Of a stretch of DNA of 8,943 bases, positions 1-6,226 are shown one piece after another. Under the pieces are notes generated by a model, which was given only the letters and a program-made list of their open reading frames with translations, was not told the origin of the DNA and ran no database searches. The stretch comes from Saprospirales bacterium (lineage in GTDB: Bacteria > Bacteroidota > Bacteroidia > Chitinophagales > Saprospiraceae): positions 1 to 8,943 of the forward strand of contig DLXL01000540.1 in NCBI GenBank assembly GCA_003448025.1, written 5' to 3'. The stretch's first letter is position 1, and each line of letters opens with the position of its first letter. Both the position numbers and the translations under genes were made by a program.

Positions 1-63
1 TCCGCGTCATCCGCGTTCCAAATCTCAATCCGCGTTCCAAAAAATCCGTGTTCCAAAAAAAAA
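1..63. repeat. Degenerate TCCGYGTTCC intergenic tandem repeat
   Basis: Four units begin at 1, 10, 29 and 45. The first is short (TCCGCGTCA). The other three read TCCGYGTTCCAAA and are followed by A-rich spacers of variable length. On the minus strand the unit reads GGAACRCGGA after a T-run. The array is cut by the left window edge, so its full length is unknown. There is no coding potential. The last unit ends in nine A residues (55-63), which also form the T-tract of the adjoining minus-strand terminator. From general recollection, similar CGCGGAT-type strings occur between genes in many environmental bacterial genomes. I cannot name a described family, and origin and function are unknown. 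Confidence 0.6.
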
Positions 64-92
64 TTGGGCGCCAACCTTACGGCGGCGCCCAA
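55..92 (-). terminator. Intrinsic terminator of the minus-strand gene pair
   Basis: A perfect 9-bp stem pairs TTGGGCGCC (64-72) with GGCGCCCAA (84-92) around an 11-nt loop. Read on the minus strand, the GC-rich hairpin is followed directly by nine T residues (complement of 55-63). It lies 16 bp beyond the stop codon of the 970-residue gene ending at 109. This is the classic rho-independent layout and it is oriented for that gene. The 42-bp gap between the two minus-strand genes has no comparable hairpin plus T-tract, so this terminator probably ends transcripts from both. Confidence 0.88.
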
Positions 93-108
93 CATAAAAC
101 TCCCCTTT

Positions 109-3021
109 TTAACGTAGTAATGTTATTTCACCTTTTTCGGTTTTTTCATCTTCACCTAATAGTCGGTATCTGAACGTAAATACATACGTGTCTGATCCGG
201 CCGGTTCTCCACCGGCATTGGTGCCGTCCCATCGCAATTGATCTTTATTGCTGCGATAAACCAGTTCTCCCCATCGGGAATAGATGCGCATTTCTGCAAA
301 CACCAGTGGCGAACAGTCGCTGATCAATGGCACAAAGCTGTCGTTGGCGCCATCACCATTGGGTGTGAAAGCATTGGGAATCTGAGGTTTACAACAGTTT
401 TTGGAATTTGAAGGGAATACCTCTACATAAGAGGAATCCTCTGCAAAGCATCCATATTCTGACCATCCTTTAACGGTATATAATCCTGATTGAGCTGGTG
501 TTGCTTCAGGGATTTCCAGTACCGGGCCAAAAACACCTGTATTCCACTGATAAATTTGTGCCCCGCTTGCTGTAAGGAGAATGGGATCGAGTTCGCAGAT
601 GGCGGAATCGCCTGTGATAGATAGCGCTGGCAACAGGTGAAATACCACTGGTTGTTGCGTGCTGGTATCGGTGCATGCTTCGGTTGGGTTAGGCAAGCCA
701 TTGATATCAGGTGGGCCCACTACACAGCTGACAAAATAGGTAGAATCAATGTCCATGGTTGCCGGATCAAAAGCGAACACGCCGGAATCATTACTGGCCA
801 CCACGGCGCCATCTGCATTGCTTAGGTGGTATACCAGCACATCGCCCGGAGATAGGTTAGGTGGCTGAACTGTGACGACTGATATATTGGACTGGCCAAC
901 GCAACCATGTAGCACTTCCCCGGCCAGTTGGCCCGTATTGCTGGCGCAAAACTGAGCACAATCATAAAATCCGCTTACAATGATTTCGCAACCGTTATCG
1001 TGTTTTACAATAAAGGCGTACGATGTGCCATTGGGTTGTGGATCAGACAAATAAAAACTATCTGAAAGTATCTGTTCACCTACCTGAAACGGAGGGGTGC
1101 CGGTAACGTTGAAGCTTACAGTAAAATGTGTGTTGGTAGGCAGGCAATCTAGTACAGGCTTCCCAACTGCCGGCTTGATAAAGTTGGTATCCACATAATA
1201 CTTGTAGATATAACAACTATCGAATTTTTCAATTTCCTGTGCATTGCAGTACGCTATACCGTCAAAAGTAAGACATGGGTTTTTACAGGTCAACACGCCA
1301 ACTACACCCATGTTTTTGACCAGTTTTTCAAATTGAATCTCGAAAAACGTGGTTTCACATTCTGTTTCCTTTTTATAGACGCCCGGCGTACAATAGATCG
1401 TGCCTTCATAGTTCAGGCACGGCTGTTCGCAATTAATCAAGCCAACTAATCCTTTATAGATCGTATCCCGGGGCTCTACGATAATCTGGCGCGTATAGGT
1501 AGTACAACTCTCGGTATGCATGGCCAATTGGCTGCTGCAAATCTGCTGCCCGAAAAATTCCACACACTGCCCTTCACAAATGGTTACACTCGGCTGAACC
1601 ACTGTTGGAATAGAGGGATCAAAACCTATGGAGAAGGTGCGGGTATGGCATGGGCCCAGTTGTATGGTATGTTGACCCGGTTGACAATAATTGGTGCCCA
1701 GGTAGTTAAAGCAGGGTTCCAAACAGCTTATTACCCCTACCTGGCCTACATTTTCCGCAAGAAATGGCTCCACAACCACCAATGCCTGTGTGGTATATAC
1801 GCAGTTTCCCGTTATATGTACAGCGGTTACATGATACAAAGTAGTCACGATGGGCGATACCGATATGGATGGCCCTCCTGCACCTGTATCCCAGCTATAA
1901 ATGAAGGAGGGATCAAAATTAATAACCGTCAGTATGGCTTCGTCACCTTCACAAATACTGACTGTTGGCACTATGGGTTCCTCAAATTTTTGGGTAATGG
2001 TAACAACCGTTATCTTACATCCAAGCTGGTAGGTATACACACCCGGACTTGTATATTCTACCCCGTCTACGATACAAACCGGTTCGGCGCAAGAAAGCTG
2101 ACAAAAGAAAAATTCTTTTTCAGCACCAATGGAAATTTGGAATGCGGCCAAGCTGCCACCTTCACAGCTAATGGCTGAACATTCGCAAAAGGCCAGGGAA
2201 TCTGACGGTTCAGTGGACACCAAATGCCAGGACACCCAAATGGAGTCCAGCCGAATTGTATCGAGCCCCATATAGTTGCTATCTAATGCAATGGTTACTT
2301 CCAATCCGGTACTGTCGCCCACAAAGTGCATTACATCAGGAATATGCCATTTGATAACAATGGAATCCAGGCTGCCCGGACAAGCTTCCTTAGGCGGGCA
2401 ATATTCTCCATTCCCACCAATGGGCAGGCCGAATGTAAAGTTGCACGTTAAGCCCTGAATGGTATAGGTAACCGGGGCCCCGGAACAAATATGATTTGGG
2501 CCATCTATCCCGCCACCTGAACAATCACAAGTTACAGGGCCAGGCAATGCTGTACCTATGCCACTCAATACCTGAATGTTAAAGCTGCACTGACTACCCT
2601 GTACTCCGCTGATAGCCATTACATAGGGTAAAAGCGACGTGATATTGGATACAGTCAAAGTATCTATAGTGTTGGCCAAAATAGTATCCAGGGCCAATGG
2701 CACAGGTTGTGGATTGCAATCTTCTTCCCGAATGGAAAACACCAGTGCTGAACTGCCCGGATTGCAATCGAATACCTGAATTTGCAACGACATGTCTTCA
2801 TAACACGAGGAAATCCGCATAAATCCGCTTGCCATACCAAAAGCGTCATCCGTCAGCCCTGCGTTGGAACCGCAATATTGATCCAGGTAGTTCCCGCAAA
2901 GCAGTGGGGCGTATTGGCAGGAATCGGCAATGGCTGTCGGAAAATTGAAATTCTGACAGTTTTGTGCCAATGAAAAAGCTGCTGAGCAACAAAACACAAG
3001 TGTGAATAGGAATCTGTTCAT
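109..3021 (-). CDS. Cysteine-rich secreted protein with T9SS type B (gliding-motility-type) sorting domain
   Basis: A 970-residue surface or secreted protein of unknown specific role. Residues 1-19 form a signal peptide with likely cleavage at LA-Q (19/20). Residues 20-160 form a Cys-rich N-terminal domain with a PLLCGNYLDQYC string at 39-50, a style I associate with Saprospiria proteins. Residues 348-418 and 800-869 look like Ig/PKD-type beta-sandwiches. Residues 428-612 contain four repeats with cysteine spacing C-x3-C-x8-C-x10/11-C, plus a degenerate earlier copy near 307-343. Residues 879-970 are a complete type B sorting domain (CHU_C/TIGR04131-like), with FTPNGDGAND at 885-894, RWGELVY at 916-922, WDG at 931-933 and a terminal G-E-I-T-L-L-R. 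This domain directs outer-membrane export by the type IX system. The mature part has about 51 cysteines. The ATG at 3021 is preceded by AAAGG (3030-3034) at 8 nt. The gene lies 42 bp downstream of another secreted-protein gene and is probably co-transcribed with it. No catalytic motif was seen, so an adhesin or structural role is only inference. Confidence 0.93.
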   Translation of the reverse strand: MNRFLFTLVFCCSAAFSLAQNCQNFNFPTAIADSCQYAPLLCGNYLDQYCGSNAGLTDDAFGMASGFMRISSCYEDMSLQIQVFDCNPGSSALVFSIREEDCNPQPVPLALDTILANTIDTLTVSNITSLLPYVMAISGVQGSQCSFNIQVLSGIGTALPGPVTCDCSGGGIDGPNHICSGAPVTYTIQGLTCNFTFGLPIGGNGEYCPPKEACPGSLDSIVIKWHIPDVMHFVGDSTGLEVTIALDSNYMGLDTIRLDSIWVSWHLVSTEPSDSLAFCECSAISCEGGSLAAFQISIGAEKEFFFCQLSCAEPVCIVDGVEYTSPGVYTYQLGCKITVVTITQKFEEPIVPTVSICEGDEAILTVINFDPSFIYSWDTGAGGPSISVSPIVTTLYHVTAVHITGNCVYTTQALVVVEPFLAENVGQVGVISCLEPCFNYLGTNYCQPGQHTIQLGPCHTRTFSIGFDPSIPTVVQPSVTICEGQCVEFFGQQICSSQLAMHTESCTTYTRQIIVEPRDTIYKGLVGLINCEQPCLNYEGTIYCTPGVYKKETECETTFFEIQFEKLVKNMGVVGVLTCKNPCLTFDGIAYCNAQEIEKFDSCYIYKYYVDTNFIKPAVGKPVLDCLPTNTHFTVSFNVTGTPPFQVGEQILSDSFYLSDPQPNGTSYAFIVKHDNGCEIIVSGFYDCAQFCASNTGQLAGEVLHGCVGQSNISVVTVQPPNLSPGDVLVYHLSNADGAVVASNDSGVFAFDPATMDIDSTYFVSCVVGPPDINGLPNPTEACTDTSTQQPVVFHLLPALSITGDSAICELDPILLTASGAQIYQWNTGVFGPVLEIPEATPAQSGLYTVKGWSEYGCFAEDSSYVEVFPSNSKNCCKPQIPNAFTPNGDGANDSFVPLISDCSPLVFAEMRIYSRWGELVYRSNKDQLRWDGTNAGGEPAGSDTYVFTFRYRLLGEDEKTEKGEITLLR
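1186..1740 (-). repeat. Four in-protein Cys repeats (C-x3-C-x8-C-x10/11-C)
   Basis: This stretch codes for residues 428-612 of the 970-residue protein. The cysteines are 433/437/446/458, 482/486/495/506, 531/535/544/555 and 579/583/592/603. First cysteines are 49, 49 and 48 residues apart. Three copies share a core like V-G-hydrophobic-x-x-C-x-x-P-C-hydrophobic-x-aromatic-x-G-x-x-Y-C; the copy at 482 is more divergent (C-E-G-Q-C and I-C in place of P-C and Y-C). Even cysteine numbers suggest two disulfides per unit, which is inference. A looser relative at residues 307-343 (positions 1993-2103) has lost the third cysteine. The units may be variants of the Cys-containing adhesin repeats common in Bacteroidota surface proteins. 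Confidence 0.75.
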
Positions 3022-3029
3022 GACGCTTG

Positions 3030-3034
3030 CCTTT
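3030..3034 (-). promoter_or_regulatory. Weak ribosome binding site of the 970-residue gene
   Basis: AAAGG on the minus strand lies 8 nt before the ATG at 3021. It fits a weak Shine-Dalgarno site and supports this start. Such sites are often missing in Bacteroidota, and neither of the other two genes here has one. An internal gene in a transcription unit could plausibly need one more than a first gene. Confidence 0.4.
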
Positions 3035-3063
3035 AAAATGGTTTAATGGGGCCGGGAGGGGAG

Positions 3064-5988
3064 TTAGAGCTTCACTACCTTCCCTTGGGTAATTATTGTT
3101 TTGTGTTTATCGACCCATTGAATCAGGTACAATCCTGCCGGCAATGTAATCAGATTCAACGTACAGGTTTCTTCTTCCAGCAGGATCACCTCCTCTTTTT
3201 CCATGACAATCCTGCCTGTCGCATCCAGCACCCTCAGGCTCGCCCCCTCCCGTTGGAAGGGGCGAGTGAGGCTAACTAAGGCGTTTCCATTCGTCGGGTT
3301 TGGAACGATTTTTAGCGCTCCGGAAGCAGTAGTGTTTGTGTTCACCGGATTTTGCTGGGTGGTTAAAAGGGATTCATAAGGGTTTCCAATGGTGTGCAGG
3401 GTTTTATTGGTAATCACAGGCGTATTTTGATCAAAGTAAATAGCAGCGCTATTGATAATTTCGGTGCCTGGCAACAGGTTGTTTTTCATGGCAATCCGGT
3501 ATTTTACAAATCCTTGAGAAGCAAATTCATTGGCTCCCGAATCCGGCAAGGCAATAGGATCAAACAAGAAACTTAATATGCCAAACTCACTGATTTTCAG
3601 TTGATAAGGATGGCTTGAGGCGCCTTCCTTCAGCGTGGCCAGATCCAGGTAACCCGATATCGTGTCGCGTATTTCCACCCGGAAAGCCGTATCGGTGCCG
3701 GTATTCTGGAAGCGGATCAGGTATTCCAGCGTAATACCCTGAGCTATGATGTGATCCTCCCCAACGCCCAACGGTAATCCTGTTTTATCGTTCGGGTCAA
3801 ATGATCCAATATTTTGCCGGCACTCAATATCCGTACTGAAATTGCCATCGTTTTGCGGAAACTGGAAGCTGTATCCGGTACTGAATGGGAAATCGCCACA
3901 TCCTTCAATAACAAGCGTGGGTGTACTGTTGCCGGGATGCCCGGGTGCCTGGTTTACAATAATGGTAACCGTGGCGCCATCAGGGTAAAGGACAAAGGTG
4001 GTGTCCTGACCGCCTCCTAACTGTAAAGTAGCCAGCTTGAAAATAATCACGTCTTCTACTATAATATACTCCACCGCCTGCTGCATATCCAGCCCAACAT
4101 TGGATATGGTGAGTACTACCGAATCACCTGCGCAATAACCATTTACTTCCAGACTTGAGCCATCCCATTCCGGGCTGAACCCAAAGCACAGGGAATCAGG
4201 GTAAATATGAGCCTCAGCGCAATGCGTTTGCCCCAATACGGTACTGTCGCAGTCCAGCAGTACTGTAAGTTGAAAACTTCCACCACTCAACTCCGGCACT
4301 GTACCTACCTGAAACCACAGGGTGTCTCCCATCTGCGTATAGGGCAAGGTGCTGCTCACCGGACTCAGGTAAGGATCCAGCTCCACCGATATCCAGGCAT
4401 CCGGCGCGGGGGCTGTGCCGTAGTTATAATACCTTACCGAGTACGTATTTTCATGACAACGTCGTAAAAAAGGCACACTCACATCCACATCCAGCAACGG
4501 ACATTCATACACTGCCTGCACCGGAAAATCAGCGTAAAGGGTATCACCGGGCTGCAGAATATCCATTTGAATAGAATCTTCGCAAGGCGACCAATAGGCA
4601 GAAGGTGGCAACACGGATACGAACCAGACGCCGGTGTCCAACCCAATCGAGTACTCCCCCATGGAATCGGTAAGGGTATACACGGCGCCCGGTTCGCCAC
4701 TTGCCGTTACAAGCCAGCCGGCCATTCCCGGCTCACCTGCATTTTCCACACAATCTTCTATTTCGTCGCGAATTACGCGTCCTGCTACATGATTACTCCA
4801 GGCAAAGCCCAGCGCATCCGTATGTATCAGCCAGGCCTGTAAATCACCTTTTGTGCTGAAGGATGCCGTTTGTCCGGCAATAATGAAGCCGTTACCATCG
4901 GCAGAAGGTTCTACATCCCAGCAGATATCGCCCTTCAGTCCTCCATAAGTACGGAACCATAACAAGTCTCCCTGTGCACTTACACGAGCCAAAAAACCAT
5001 CCCGGCTCACCGAACCTTCAGGAATGTGCTCGCCTGCCAGCACTATGTCGCCATTGGCAGTTTCCAGTGCGTCATAAACCTGTTGCAGCCCTGGCAGGGA
5101 AATCGTGCGGGTCCAAAGTGTATCCAGTTGGTCATTGAAGGCTACCACCATTGGGTCACGCTGGTCCGGATCTCCCACGCCATCGGTGCCAATCAGCAAA
5201 TAGTGTCCACCTTGCACCTGAATAAGTTTGGCGGGTCTTTGACTCCGTGGCATAGGCAACAACCAGGAATCCAGCGAATCCCCGAAGTTGCTCAGCCGAA
5301 CCACCACAAGATCGTCGAGGTTGGGTAAATTGAAGGCAGAACCGGCTGCCAGCACCTCGTTATTGGGCAATACTGTGGCAGTTTCTGCCCTGCTGTACAA
5401 TCCGTATTCCAGCACTTTGGTGAACTGGATGCCTCCGGTAGCGGTGGTTTTTTGGGCCAGAAACTGGGGGATAAAATCGTTGTTTCCGTCTGGAAGCATT
5501 TTACCGCCTAACAGTAAGTAGTCATTCCCCCATTTTTCAGCATCAAAAAGTGTTTTAGCCGGGTAGGTCCAGCTGTCAAGCAATGCTCCATCAGCATCCA
5601 GGTGCAGCATTTGGATATCTGCCATAGCGGAAAAACTGCCGGTTTGGCGTTGGATTCCAAATGCCATCCATTGGTTAGCACCGGTTGGCCAAAGGCTGAG
5701 CGCGCTTTCATCCACAGCAGGTAAACCCCATTGGTTGGTTTGGGGCTGTTGGCCCAGGCTGTCAGTTTTCAGAAAAAAAACATCGGTATCTGTGCCTGAT
5801 GTATCTGCTACACTGCCCACCGTTACCAAGTCTCCATTGGGCAAAACGCGAAGGGCAAAACCGCGTTCATTACCCGGGCCGCCGTGCCAGCGTTGCCACC
5901 CTTGCGCCTGCATCCTGCTGTTCAGCAGCAGAAAGCAACTGCCCAACAGGAGCAGGCTGCGAAGAAGTGTATGGTATTGGGTGTGCAT
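3064..5988 (-). CDS. Secreted repeat-propeller protein with DUF7619-like domain and T9SS type A sorting signal
   Basis: A 974-residue secreted protein of unknown specific role. The start is taken as the ATG at 5988 because a hydrophobic signal peptide follows directly (residues 1-29, cleavage near MQA-Q). An in-frame TTG 27 bp upstream would only add polar residues before it. Residues 30-400 contain repeated blade-like units, clearest at 36-79 (GNERGFALRVLPNGDLVTVG) and 349-394 (GGLKGDICWDVEPSADGNGF), typical of propeller repeats in Bacteroidota surface proteins. Residues 402-492 resemble a SdrD-B/carboxypeptidase-regulatory beta-sandwich (VAGRV, GEYSIGLDTG). Residues 495-725 appear to be further beta-sandwich modules. 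Residues 729-867 match the DUF7619 style: SFDPNDK at 729-735, IRFQNTGTDTAF at 758-769, then NSAAIYFDQNTPVITN. Residues 890-974 are a type A sorting domain: IVPNPTNG at 894-901, LRVLDATGRIV at 918-928, LPAGLYLIQW near 949. It is first in a likely two-gene unit. No enzyme motif was found. Confidence 0.92.
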   Translation of the reverse strand: MHTQYHTLLRSLLLLGSCFLLLNSRMQAQGWQRWHGGPGNERGFALRVLPNGDLVTVGSVADTSGTDTDVFFLKTDSLGQQPQTNQWGLPAVDESALSLWPTGANQWMAFGIQRQTGSFSAMADIQMLHLDADGALLDSWTYPAKTLFDAEKWGNDYLLLGGKMLPDGNNDFIPQFLAQKTTATGGIQFTKVLEYGLYSRAETATVLPNNEVLAAGSAFNLPNLDDLVVVRLSNFGDSLDSWLLPMPRSQRPAKLIQVQGGHYLLIGTDGVGDPDQRDPMVVAFNDQLDTLWTRTISLPGLQQVYDALETANGDIVLAGEHIPEGSVSRDGFLARVSAQGDLLWFRTYGGLKGDICWDVEPSADGNGFIIAGQTASFSTKGDLQAWLIHTDALGFAWSNHVAGRVIRDEIEDCVENAGEPGMAGWLVTASGEPGAVYTLTDSMGEYSIGLDTGVWFVSVLPPSAYWSPCEDSIQMDILQPGDTLYADFPVQAVYECPLLDVDVSVPFLRRCHENTYSVRYYNYGTAPAPDAWISVELDPYLSPVSSTLPYTQMGDTLWFQVGTVPELSGGSFQLTVLLDCDSTVLGQTHCAEAHIYPDSLCFGFSPEWDGSSLEVNGYCAGDSVVLTISNVGLDMQQAVEYIIVEDVIIFKLATLQLGGGQDTTFVLYPDGATVTIIVNQAPGHPGNSTPTLVIEGCGDFPFSTGYSFQFPQNDGNFSTDIECRQNIGSFDPNDKTGLPLGVGEDHIIAQGITLEYLIRFQNTGTDTAFRVEIRDTISGYLDLATLKEGASSHPYQLKISEFGILSFLFDPIALPDSGANEFASQGFVKYRIAMKNNLLPGTEIINSAAIYFDQNTPVITNKTLHTIGNPYESLLTTQQNPVNTNTTASGALKIVPNPTNGNALVSLTRPFQREGASLRVLDATGRIVMEKEEVILLEEETCTLNLITLPAGLYLIQWVDKHKTIITQGKVVKL
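3232..3271. repeat. 40-bp imperfect palindrome inside the sorting-domain coding sequence
   Basis: Arms CTCGCCCC (3239-3246) and GGGGCGAG (3259-3266) pair perfectly. The stem extends outward with CCTCA (3232-3236) and TGAGG (3267-3271) past a two-base bulge (3237-3238). It extends inward past a C/A mismatch with TCC (3248-3250) and GGA (3255-3257) around a CGTT loop. The palindrome lies wholly within the 974-residue gene and encodes residues 906-919 (S-L-T-R-P-F-Q-R-E-G-A-S-L-R). It looks like the CCTCAC...CGCCCC / GGGGCG...GTGAGG hairpin repeats that I recall as scattered between genes in many Bacteroidota. That family link is from memory and untested. Confidence 0.6.
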
Positions 5989-6150
5989 GGTGTTTAAATC
6001 GTATTGATGATGCAAACATGGGGAGGGTATGGGATTTTATGCGAGTACAAAAAAAGGTTATTCTCGGATTTTTTATACATTTACCGGGGTAAAAAAGAAA
6101 CTCTGAATGATCTTTTTATCGCATAGGTAATGATGATTAATTCCTACAAC

Positions 6151-6174
6151 CTCTGCGCCTCTCCGCCTCTGCGG
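6151..6174. repeat. CTCTGCGN octamer triplet
   Basis: Three consecutive 8-bp units with strict period 8: CTCTGCGC (6151-6158), CTCTCCGC (6159-6166) and CTCTGCGG (6167-6174), followed by TAAAAATTA. The tract is G/C-rich in otherwise A/T-rich intergenic DNA. It lies 52 bp upstream of the plus-strand start codon, immediately before the candidate -7 box. I recall similar CTCTGCG-type strings between genes in several environmental phyla, but I know of no named family or function. Confidence 0.6.
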
Positions 6175-6181
6175 TAAAAAT

Positions 6182-6189
6182 TACTTTTG
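6182..6189 (+). promoter_or_regulatory. Candidate Bacteroidota -7 promoter box
   Basis: TACTTTTG fits the Bacteroidota primary-sigma -7 consensus TAnnTTTG exactly. It ends 37 nt before the ATG at 6227, giving a plausible short leader. No TTG or TTTG was found at the expected -33 position, which is occupied by the octamer repeat. The match could therefore be chance, or the promoter may be weak or activator-dependent. Confidence 0.35.
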
Positions 6190-6226
6190 AGACAGCCTAC
6201 TGATCAACATAATTCAACACAATTAC

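Larger units (their letters stand above)
5989..6226. other. Divergent intergenic region
   Basis: This 238-bp gap separates the minus-strand pair from the plus-strand gene, so it should carry promoters for both directions. The plus-strand side has a TACTTTTG box at 6182-6189. On the minus-strand side the best candidate is CATGTTTG (complement of 6013-6020), one mismatch from TAnnTTTG and 24 nt before the ATG at 5988. Its nearest upstream TTTG (6048-6051) is too distant for the usual -33 spacing, so this call is weak. The region also contains the octamer repeat at 6151-6174. The small TTTACC/GGTAAA inverted repeat at about 6070-6083 is too short to interpret. No small gene or RNA was recognised. 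Confidence 0.5.

Noticed and set aside
1..63. Repeats at the left edge considered as a CRISPR array
   Set aside because: The units are about 10-13 bp with A-rich spacers of only a few bases. CRISPR repeats and unique spacers of 25-40 bp are absent, and no cas gene is present.
1516..2178. 220-codon plus-strand open frame opposite the 970-residue gene
   Set aside because: It lies antisense inside the clearly coding cysteine-repeat and Ig region. Its translation has no signal peptide or recognisable domain, and the minus-strand frame explains all the conserved motifs.
3022..3063. G-rich stretch GGGGCCGGGAGGGG between the two minus-strand genes, considered as a terminator, promoter or repeat remnant
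   Set aside because: It has no pairing arm, no T-tract and no TAnnTTTG box. It shares only a short C-rich string with the palindrome at 3232-3271, which is too little to call.
6070..6083. TTTACC/GGTAAA inverted repeat considered as a terminator or operator
   Set aside because: The 6-bp arms leave only a two-base loop, the outer sequence is A/T-rich, and no gene ends nearby, so chance is the simplest explanation.
5989..6226. Divergent region searched for a tRNA, riboswitch or small ORF
   Set aside because: No cloverleaf, no recognisable riboswitch core and no start codon with a credible coding frame were found.
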